A stretch of DNA of 6,475 nt from Porticoccaceae bacterium (GTDB taxonomy: Bacteria; Pseudomonadota; Gammaproteobacteria; Pseudomonadales; Porticoccaceae), in assembly GCA_023228865.1 (NCBI GenBank), contig JALOAH010000153.1, positions 1 through 6,475 of the forward strand. The letters run 5' to 3'. The notes below the pieces were generated by a model. It was not told the DNA's origin and made no database searches. It saw only the letters and a list, made by a program, of their open reading frames with translations. Position 1 is the stretch's first letter; the number at the start of each line of letters is the position of its first letter. Both the position numbers and the translations under genes were made by a program. Positions 1-5,582 of this stretch are shown here, piece after piece.

Positions 1-33
1 CGCCCCGCCCCAGTTTAGGGGTGTGTTTTTGGA

Positions 34-48
34 GCTTGCCTTGCAAGC
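34..48. repeat. Short perfect inverted repeat downstream of the last gene
   Basis: GCTTGC (34-39) and GCAAGC (43-48) form a perfect 6-bp stem with a 3-nt loop. It lies about 100 nt past the stop of the ELM1-like gene on the minus strand. No T tract follows on either strand, so I do not call it an intrinsic terminator. The rest of 1-145 holds no recognisable gene. Confidence 0.35.
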
Positions 49-127
49 GAAAATTCAGACAACTGGCACAATTGACGCAACTTTCGAGCCAGAGCCCGGC
101 TAAGGCGCCGTATACTCGCTTTTTTGC

Positions 128-199
128 TGAGGGTTCCTTATCCGCTCAGAATTCCTTATTTGCTGAGGGCTCCTTATCCGCAGAGGGCTCCTTCCCCCC
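128..199. repeat. 18-bp tandem repeat, four imperfect units, spanning the 3' end of the ELM1-like gene
   Basis: Units on the plus strand are 128-145, 146-163, 164-181 and 182-199, sharing the core TCCTT and, in units 1 and 3, a nearly identical 18-mer (TGAGGG[TC]TCCTTATCCGC). Unit 4 diverges at its right end into a C run. Read on the minus strand, the units encode A[DN]KEPS-type hexapeptides in frame. Unit 2 carries changes that turn the CCC TCA seen in its neighbours into TTC TGA, creating the stop at 148-146. Unit 1 lies beyond the stop but is still in the same frame. A slippage-prone array whose copy number could vary between strains is the natural reading. Confidence 0.88.
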
Positions 200-1297
200 T
201 AAAAAAGGCTGCAATTGTTCGACAATCGCGACGTCGATATCGGTTGCCAACGGCCTGAAGTCAGCAAAGGAGACATCCAGCTCGTCGGAGGCAAGCTCAG
301 CGAGGGACAGGGAAATCATGCGGTTTTTGTCGCGATGTTTATGGAGAAAACGGCGGTAATTGTCATTGGCGTTGCTGTGCCGAGGCGCCAGGGTCACCAC
401 CGGTTTGCGGGACATTATGGCCTCGGAGATCATCGACGAGCTGTCCTCGGTGGCAAACACTTTATCCGCCGCCCCCAAAAAGGCCATCACCACAGGCTCG
501 GGTTTTTCATGATAAAACACCCTGTAGGCAAAAATGTCCTGGTTTTGCGCGGCAAAGACGGCCAAGCGTTGCTCGTGGCGCCGGGCGGTTCTCCGCGAGG
601 TGGTCAGCAACCACTGAATACCGTAGCGCCGGGACGCCGCCAGCAACAGGGCTTCGAGCGCCGCCATATCCGCGTCGTCGAATTGATAACCGGCGCCATC
701 GCCTCCCACCAGCATTGCCCAGTAGGTTTTTTGTCCATAACCGATTTTTTCAGACCCCGAGGCGGCACAGAGATTTGCCAAAAAAGCAGCACCGGCTTGC
801 GCCGCCTGTTCGCTGTCAAAAAGCCCCGGCGACAATTCAAGTTCCACCAGGTTTGACACATTCGGAATCCACAAGCCACTGATTACTGCAGTGAATAATC
901 GACAATGGATACCCCGCAGAGAGCCGAGAAAAAAATTGCGCGCCCCCGTTCGCTGCGCCAGCAACAGATTCAAATAAAGGGTTTGGCCACCGCAGGAAAT
1001 AATCACGTCAGGCGCTGGTGAAGAGGTTGTTGCCGAGTCGGCGCTCGGCAGGGCGAAGGGGTAATAGCAGAGCCTCACCAGCGGCGCCAGCAAGGCATTC
1101 AACCACGTTACTCTGCTGTTGCCGATGGCTCTCAGCAATGGCCGCAAAAAGCCCAGCCGAAGCCGGGTTTCTATGGTCGCCAGGCTGACGTCATAGTTTT
1201 TTTTCAGGGCTCTGATAACACCCAGGGTTTGATTAAAATGCCCAGGCCTGCCGTCGGAAATCATCCATACGGATAATTTCGGTTTACTGGCTGTCAA
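146..1297 (-). CDS. Diverged ELM1 family protein with a repeat-built C-terminal tail
   Basis: A 383-residue soluble protein. It shares with the protein at 5583-6475 the N-terminal signature WMISDGRPGHFNQTLG (11-26) and LLTTSRRT (230-237), and shows SCGGQT (101-106), MLVGGDGAGYQF (195-206) and ATEDSSSMISEAIMSRKPV (282-300), the last resembling the donor-site segment of GT-B enzymes. It lacks the FDLxxxPxHD and TxGxxN motifs of its paralogue; that region instead reads GLWIPNVSNLVELELSPGLF. I infer a glycan-related, perhaps glycosyltransferase-like, function of different specificity; activity is unproven. The start is TTG at 1297-1295: the frame closes at TGA 1315-1313 and no better start lies between, while the later ATG (Met12) would cut through the first strand. 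Upstream are six G and seven A residues rather than a clear Shine-Dalgarno. The tail KEPSADKEPSANKEF (369-383) is encoded by an 18-bp tandem repeat, and the TGA stop falls inside one unit. It follows the glycosyltransferase gene by 39 nt. Confidence 0.85.
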   Translation of the reverse strand: MTASKPKLSVWMISDGRPGHFNQTLGVIRALKKNYDVSLATIETRLRLGFLRPLLRAIGNSRVTWLNALLAPLVRLCYYPFALPSADSATTSSPAPDVIISCGGQTLYLNLLLAQRTGARNFFLGSLRGIHCRLFTAVISGLWIPNVSNLVELELSPGLFDSEQAAQAGAAFLANLCAASGSEKIGYGQKTYWAMLVGGDGAGYQFDDADMAALEALLLAASRRYGIQWLLTTSRRTARRHEQRLAVFAAQNQDIFAYRVFYHEKPEPVVMAFLGAADKVFATEDSSSMISEAIMSRKPVVTLAPRHSNANDNYRRFLHKHRDKNRMISLSLAELASDELDVSFADFRPLATDIDVAIVEQLQPFLGGKEPSADKEPSANKEF

Positions 1298-1336
1298 TTT
1301 TTTTACCCCCCGTCACCAGGCTCATCCTCTGCGCGC

Positions 1337-2329
1337 TTATTGTTTCGGCGAATGTTTTTTATCCACTGACATCACAAAAGCTGTCAGTGCTTCAACACTG
1401 GCTCCATAGAGCTTTTTATAGCTGCAACAACCGCTGTCCGCCAATTGCCGGCGCCTCTCCGGGTTGTGAAGGAGACCCTCAATAGCCGCAGCCAGTTTGG
1501 CGGGATCATTTTCGACAAGACAGAGATCGTCGTCGGTGAAAAACTCGCGAATGGCCGGGCTATCCTGGGTGATCACGGTGGCGCGGCAGGCGAGTCCCTG
1601 GTAGACCTTGTTCGGCACCACAGAGCGGGCTTTGTCACTGCCGCCAAAAATCCCCAGCACCAGATCGCTACCGCGAATGCGCTCGGCAAGCTCTTCTTCG
1701 GGAATAAAGGCCTGATTAAAGACAACCTGGCGCAGTGCCAACTGTTCACTCAAAGCCACCATGGCGGCAAGGGTTTGCCCTTTGCCGATGAAATGGGCGG
1801 AAAAAACCAGGCCTTTTTGTTCACAGTGTTTTAGCGCCCTTAAAATAACATCAATGCCATGGAGGGGAATAAAATAACCGTAAAACAGGATTTTGGGCAC
1901 ATCCTCTGGCTCGCACCCCTCACCGGGATAGTAAATAGCCGGGTCTGCCAATACAGGAAAAACCAGATGCTCGCCGCGAAAGCGGCCAAACAGTCGCTGC
2001 CAATGATCGAAGTGAGCCTGGGTATCGCTCAGCAAGTAGGCGCTGAAGCGAAAATTGAACCAGTCGAGGCCGTATTTATACAGGGCGCTGGCGCTGAATT
2101 TTGAGCCTTTTTTCCTGTCGTTGGCGTAGGTGTCGTAGTCGGAGATAAAAAAATCATTGATAACCACTCGGCGCTTTAACCACAGGCTGAAAAATTTCTT
2201 TTTCGAAAAAGGCAACAGCAGATAGATTCGACTGTGCAGATCCAGGCCGCCCAGTATCCCCTTGAGAATATTGTGGCGGGAATAGTCTTTTTTTCTTCTT
2301 TCGACAAAGACGATTTTTTCAGCGCACAC
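1337..2329 (-). CDS. Glycosyltransferase, GT4-like, with reduced N-terminal domain
   Basis: A 330-residue probable GT-B glycosyltransferase, shorter than the 360-400 residues usual for GT4. The C-terminal half is recognisable: KILFYGYFIPLHGID (146-160) in the place of the donor-domain entry strand, HFIGKG (179-184), and SDLVLGIFG (221-229) leading into SVVPNKVYQGLACRATVIT (236-254), then SPAIREFF (257-264). This resembles the donor-sugar site of GT4 enzymes, but the position usually held by the second Glu of EX7E is Q244 (KVYQ). The N-terminal half (1-125) lacks the usual GGxE acceptor loop and is basic, with RRKK at 11-14 and LKRR at 51-54, compatible with membrane-surface attachment. The GTG start at 2329-2327 lies inside the end of the upstream gene (11-nt overlap) and is backed by AAGGAG nine nt upstream; no Met occurs near the N-terminus. 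Translational coupling to the ligase gene is likely. Sugar specificity is unknown. Confidence 0.85.
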   Translation of the reverse strand: MCAEKIVFVERRKKDYSRHNILKGILGGLDLHSRIYLLLPFSKKKFFSLWLKRRVVINDFFISDYDTYANDRKKGSKFSASALYKYGLDWFNFRFSAYLLSDTQAHFDHWQRLFGRFRGEHLVFPVLADPAIYYPGEGCEPEDVPKILFYGYFIPLHGIDVILRALKHCEQKGLVFSAHFIGKGQTLAAMVALSEQLALRQVVFNQAFIPEEELAERIRGSDLVLGIFGGSDKARSVVPNKVYQGLACRATVITQDSPAIREFFTDDDLCLVENDPAKLAAAIEGLLHNPERRRQLADSGCCSYKKLYGASVEALTAFVMSVDKKHSPKQ

Positions 2330-3539
2330 CGGGTTCGGCTCCTTTTTTCAGAAACTGTGTCGCACCGACAAGAAATCCGATGGCTATAGCGTAAAAACTC
2401 ATACTGGGCTGGTACAGCAGCTTGATATCGCTCATGCCTTTTGCGCTGTAGTAAACCAGCATCAAAAACAACAGCACGCAAACCTGTTGCGATTTCAACA
2501 GCGGCAGCTCAATGCGGCGCGCAGCGGACCAAAATACAAAGGCCAATACCAGCACACCGACAAGGCCAAAGGAGTACAAAATTTCCAGGTAAATATTGTG
2601 GGGGTGGATAAAATTTTCACCATTGACCGCCACTTCGGGAATATATCTGAATGTGCCCACCCCCAGACCAAAGAGGAGATTGCCATCCAAAGCCTGAAAG
2701 ACATTGCTAAAAATTTCGCTTCTGGCCTGGAGTGACCCCCCTTCATAGCCTGACAAAACACTGACCACGCCGGGATTTACATAGATATAAATCAGCAACA
2801 AAATCCAGCCGAGAATGGCAATGGCAAAAAGAGGACGATATTTTTTTGCCGAGAAAAACAGGCCATAAAATAATCCCGTCATCACCAGGCCATAAACAGC
2901 ACCCTCGGATTTGGCCAGCAAGCATAAATAGGCGACAAATCCGGACGCGATAACAAACAGGCTTTTCTCCATCCAGGTTTTTGATGCACTGAGCCCGACC
3001 ACGCCCGCGAGCAGGGAAAAAAACAGGAAGTTATTAAAATTATGCATATTGCCAAGATGGTGGTTTGACCACAGCAACAGAGATTCAAAAAAATTGTCGC
3101 GATCCAAAACCGCCACATAAACCCAGAGCGCAAAGGCCAAATTTGCCAAAAAATAGAGCTTTACAATTTTAGTTTGCAACTCCGGCCTGCCCGCAAGGAA
3201 ATAACCGGCAACCACGGCGGGATAGAACAAAAGCAAGCCTTTTGTCATGGAAACCATGGCGGTAATACTTTTAGCAGGCAATTCCGAAACAATGACATTA
3301 ACCACAAAAAGCATCGCCAAAAGCAGGCTGCTGGTTTTGGCGTTAAAGCCATAGCCCCGGTAGAATTTATTGACGAAAAAAATCACTAGAGCTATGGCAA
3401 CAAACGGCTGCAGGGAAAAAAATCCCCAAAAGGGCACGTAGGCTGCGGTCACCAACAAGGCAAAAGTCAGCGCCAAAAGCCATGATCCCTCGGAAACCGC
3501 GCTCCATCTGTCAAAAAATCTATTCATTCTATCGATCAC
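2319..3539 (-). CDS. O-antigen ligase family membrane protein (WaaL/Wzy-like)
   Basis: A 406-residue polytopic inner-membrane protein with about 12 hydrophobic segments (near 20-40, 43-57, 71-86, 100-116, 126-144, 168-184, 192-208, 212-229, 235-254, 320-338, 351-365, 380-397). A large loop (about 255-318) should be periplasmic. It carries ARSEIFSNV with R273, GLGVGTF (291-297) and HPHNIYLEI, where H314-N315, nine residues, then GLVG (325-328) fits the WaaL pattern H[NSQ]X9GXX[GTV]. Family members transfer undecaprenyl-linked glycan to lipid A-core (WaaL) or polymerise O-units (Wzy); sequence alone rarely separates them, so I give no symbol. Next to core-type glycosyltransferases, ligase is the likelier reading. 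The start is unsettled: GTG at 3539-3537 gives the longest form and ATG at 3527-3525 would drop four residues; neither has a good Shine-Dalgarno. The end overlaps the next gene by 11 nt. Its base composition looks more AT-rich than genes to its right. Confidence 0.88.
   Translation of the reverse strand: MIDRMNRFFDRWSAVSEGSWLLALTFALLVTAAYVPFWGFFSLQPFVAIALVIFFVNKFYRGYGFNAKTSSLLLAMLFVVNVIVSELPAKSITAMVSMTKGLLLFYPAVVAGYFLAGRPELQTKIVKLYFLANLAFALWVYVAVLDRDNFFESLLLWSNHHLGNMHNFNNFLFFSLLAGVVGLSASKTWMEKSLFVIASGFVAYLCLLAKSEGAVYGLVMTGLFYGLFFSAKKYRPLFAIAILGWILLLIYIYVNPGVVSVLSGYEGGSLQARSEIFSNVFQALDGNLLFGLGVGTFRYIPEVAVNGENFIHPHNIYLEILYSFGLVGVLVLAFVFWSAARRIELPLLKSQQVCVLLFLMLVYYSAKGMSDIKLLYQPSMSFYAIAIGFLVGATQFLKKGAEPGVR
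2339..2344 (-). promoter_or_regulatory. Ribosome binding site AAGGAG fixing the GTG start at 2329
   Basis: On the minus strand AAGGAG lies within the coding end of the O-antigen-ligase-like gene, nine nt before GTG 2329-2327. It is the best Shine-Dalgarno match near any start in the window. It supports both the GTG choice and the 11-nt gene overlap. Confidence 0.75.
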
Positions 3540-3585
3540 ATTCCAGCAATTTTAATGTATTGACTCCCGCAGCAAACCGGCGGGC

Positions 3586-3613
3586 TTTATTGGCGAATCC
3601 AGGTTGTCGTCAA
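3586..3613 (-). promoter_or_regulatory. Weak sigma-70-like promoter candidate upstream of the ligase-like gene
   Basis: Minus strand TTGACG at 3613-3608 (five of six to the -35 consensus), a 16-nt spacer, then AATAAA at 3591-3586 (four of six to TATAAT). It lies about 47 nt upstream of the GTG at 3539, inside the only gap over 100 bp between genes. The gap and a -35-like box make it plausible, but the weak -10 and short spacer mean chance is a real alternative. Confidence 0.25.
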
Positions 3614-3626
3614 GGGCTGATTCAGT

Positions 3627-3655
3627 GCCGCAGGGAAAATGTCATGCCCTGCCGC
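3627..3655 (-). terminator. Stem-loop just after the deacetylase stop codon, without a U tract
   Basis: On the minus strand GCGGCAGGG (3655-3647) can pair with CCCTGCGGC (3635-3627): six consecutive GC-rich pairs next to the loop, one G-G mismatch, then two more pairs, around an 11-nt loop. The left arm begins at the last base of the TAG stop. No T run follows, so this is not a standard intrinsic terminator; it could be a weak attenuator, an RNA-stability or processing element, or chance. It marks the boundary between the two gene blocks. Confidence 0.35.
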
Positions 3656-4461
3656 TACCCCCTGCGTCCGGTGCGCAGGCGCAGGCGAAATGCCAGCCAG
3701 TTGTCCTTGCCGGAAATTTTGATGCGCTTGAGCTCGTAGCGACTGTTGTCAATATTGCTGTCTATTCCCTCTACAGTGGTCACTGCGCTATCGAATCCCG
3801 CGTCGCTGACGGCAATGACATCATCCTGGCTGTAAATACCGAACGGGTAGGCAAAACTGGAAAGTCTGGTATTAAAGCGTTTTTCCAGCGCCTCCTTGCT
3901 GGCGGCGATTTCCTCTTTTCTGGCTCCGGCGTCGAGACGGGACAGGTTGGCATGGCTGCGGGTATGGCCGCCCAGTTCCCAGCAACCGGAAGCCAGCATG
4001 GCGGCAACCTGGTCATCCCTGAGTTTTTTCTCGGCCATCAGCTCGCCGCTGTTGTGATGGCTTTTTTTGTTGACTGACCAGTCGCGGTCAAAGCGGTCTT
4101 CCACCAGGTAGAGGGTGGCGCAGGCGCGGTATTTTTCCAGCACCGGATGGGCATTGAGGTAATTGTCCTCATAGCCATCGTCAAAGGTGATGGCGACAGT
4201 TTTGTTTGGCAAAGTTGGGCAGGCCGCCAATTCCGACATGAGAGCAAAATGGTAGCCCTGCTGTGCCAGCCAGCGCACCTGGCGCTCAAACATGACGGGG
4301 GGCACCCGCAACTTGTTAAAGGCAGCACCGGGACGGGGTTCGCTCACCATATGGTACATAAGAATGCGGGGGTGACTGTCCGGCACAGATCGCCGCCACC
4401 AGCCGTAGCGAAGGCTGAACCACAGCACCGCCACCAACGTAAGTACAACAATCCAGATCAC
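3655..4461 (-). CDS. Membrane-anchored polysaccharide deacetylase (carbohydrate esterase family 4)
   Basis: A 268-residue NodB-type deacetylase that should remove acetyl groups from an amino sugar or polysaccharide using a bound divalent metal. One hydrophobic segment (about 2-17) is followed by basic RYGWWRR (18-24). It lacks a signal-peptidase site, so it looks like an anchor; the positive-inside rule would place the catalytic domain in the cytoplasm, which is inference. Domain motifs: ILMYHMVS (33-40); TFDDGY (92-97), with D94 as likely base and D95 as metal ligand; HTRSH (166-170), with H166 and H170 as metal ligands; and FAYPFGIYS (203-211), the third CE4 motif in the form seen in PgaB/YadE-like proteins. 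All metal-binding residues are present, so it is probably active. The GTG start at 4461-4459 overlaps the previous gene's stop as GTGA and has a Shine-Dalgarno GGGAG eight nt upstream; the next in-frame Met (35) would delete the anchor. In this setting the substrate is probably the LPS or O-unit made by the neighbours. Confidence 0.92.
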   Translation of the reverse strand: MIWIVVLTLVAVLWFSLRYGWWRRSVPDSHPRILMYHMVSEPRPGAAFNKLRVPPVMFERQVRWLAQQGYHFALMSELAACPTLPNKTVAITFDDGYEDNYLNAHPVLEKYRACATLYLVEDRFDRDWSVNKKSHHNSGELMAEKKLRDDQVAAMLASGCWELGGHTRSHANLSRLDAGARKEEIAASKEALEKRFNTRLSSFAYPFGIYSQDDVIAVSDAGFDSAVTTVEGIDSNIDNSRYELKRIKISGKDNWLAFRLRLRTGRRG

Positions 4462-5558
4462 GGCCGCAGCTCCCGGTAGATGGTCAGGGTTTTCGCCACC
4501 ATATCCGCCTTGAAAAACCGGTTGTTGCCCGCCGGTTTGATCTGGCTGTTGAGCACTGTTGTCACGCAGTGGACAAGGGCATCTTGATCGCCAATGGGTG
4601 TTTTCCCCTGGGGATAAAGGGCGGCGAGAATTTCACCGACGCCGCCGTGGTCGTAGCCGACCACCGGCACCCCCATGGCCAGAGCCTCCAGCGTGGTGCG
4701 GCCAAAGGATTCCGGCTTGGTGGACAGGGACAGCACCACATCGGAGACCGCATAAATATCGCGAATATCCTTGCGGTCGCCGGTGAAGCTGATGTCATTG
4801 GCCAGACCCTCGGCCTCGATTCGCCCCCGCAGTTCACTGGCATACTGGCGCCGCTTGGGGTCTTCGCCGCCAACAATAAGACCGTGAATCGGCATGTGCG
4901 CCTGCTTGAGTGCGGTGATCAGATCAATAAAATTGTGGTGACCCTTGAGCCGGGTAAGCCGCCCCGGCAGAGTAATGATTTTTTTGCCCGCCAGCTGGGG
5001 AAACTGCTGGCGCCACTGGTGGAGCCATTGATCATCGGGCTTGTAGCCAAAGGGGAAATCCTGGGGATCTATGCCGCGATACACCAGGCGCACCAGATTC
5101 ATGTCCGTTTGCGGGTAGTTTGCGGCGATGTAATTCCTGACCGTTTCAGACACCGCAATCACCCGTTCACCCCGGGTCATAATCGCGCTGTAGGGGGAAA
5201 CCGAATAGAGACCATGCACCGTGGTGACCAAGCCGGGACGCTGCGCCTCTGGCAATTTTCGCCACGCCAGCCAGGCAACCCAGGCGGGCAGGCGGGAACG
5301 GAGGTGGACAATATCCGGCTTTTCCCGCTGCAGCCAGCGCCGCAGGGGCTGAACATGGCGCAACGTCAGCGGGGATTTTTTGCCCAGATCCCAGCACACA
5401 TGGCGGCTGCCCTCGGCCTCCAGCTGGCTGACCATGGCGCCACCCGCAGAAATCACCACAGATTCGCAACCCTGTTCCACCAGATGGCGAGCCACTTCCA
5501 GGGTGCCGCGCTCGACACCGCCACCGTTGAGATTCGGCAAAATCTGGACAACCTTCAA
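4458..5558 (-). CDS. Glycosyltransferase family 4 protein
   Basis: A 366-residue soluble GT-B glycosyltransferase of the GT4 type, a usual length for the family. It should transfer a sugar from a nucleotide-sugar donor to a growing glycan with retention of configuration, at the cytoplasmic face; donor and acceptor cannot be read from the sequence. The N-terminal domain opens with a beta strand and the Gly-rich acceptor loop NGGGVERGTLE (11-21), followed by TTVHGLYSV (112-120). The C-terminal domain holds PGRLTRLKGH (198-207), with R200 and K205 expected at the donor phosphates, GLIVGGED (226-233), and the EX7E motif with E283 and E291 in PESFGRTTLEA. The start is a TTG at 5558-5556. The frame upstream closes at the TGA of the preceding gene (5585-5583) and the eight codons between include no ATG, GTG or TTG, so TTG is effectively forced; a later start would delete the first beta strand. 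It overlaps the deacetylase gene by 4 nt. The resemblance is to LPS core glycosyltransferases. Confidence 0.93.
   Translation of the reverse strand: MKVVQILPNLNGGGVERGTLEVARHLVEQGCESVVISAGGAMVSQLEAEGSRHVCWDLGKKSPLTLRHVQPLRRWLQREKPDIVHLRSRLPAWVAWLAWRKLPEAQRPGLVTTVHGLYSVSPYSAIMTRGERVIAVSETVRNYIAANYPQTDMNLVRLVYRGIDPQDFPFGYKPDDQWLHQWRQQFPQLAGKKIITLPGRLTRLKGHHNFIDLITALKQAHMPIHGLIVGGEDPKRRQYASELRGRIEAEGLANDISFTGDRKDIRDIYAVSDVVLSLSTKPESFGRTTLEALAMGVPVVGYDHGGVGEILAALYPQGKTPIGDQDALVHCVTTVLNSQIKPAGNNRFFKADMVAKTLTIYRELRP
4470..4474 (-). promoter_or_regulatory. Ribosome binding site GGGAG for the deacetylase GTG start
   Basis: GGGAG on the minus strand sits eight nt before GTG 4461-4459, inside the last codons of the upstream glycosyltransferase gene. 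Together with the GTGA stop-start overlap it indicates coupled translation of the two genes. Confidence 0.65.
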
Positions 5559-5582
5559 GAAACTAGCCCCACAACATCGGCC

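Noticed and set aside
34..48. Intrinsic terminator for the last gene
   Set aside because: The stem is only 6 bp and no T tract follows on either strand, so it is listed as an inverted repeat only.
128..199. CRISPR array
   Set aside because: The 18-bp units are directly adjacent with no spacers and continue the coding frame of a gene.
21..359. 112-codon open frame on the plus strand with FAEGSLSA-type repeats
   Set aside because: The peptide repeat is only the reverse reading of the 18-bp array; the frame runs into the ELM1-like gene antisense and has no domain support.
215..856. 213-codon open frame on the plus strand
   Set aside because: Antisense to the ELM1-like gene, Gly/Arg/His-rich with no recognisable domain; a shadow of the real gene's codon pattern.
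3566..3591. Plus-strand intrinsic terminator (CCCGC...GCGGG then CTTTATT)
   Set aside because: The stem is five pairs with a nine-nt loop and a broken T run, and no plus-strand gene exists for it to terminate.
3604..4077. 157-codon open frame on the plus strand
   Set aside because: Antisense to the deacetylase, whose metal-binding motifs make the minus-strand reading decisive.
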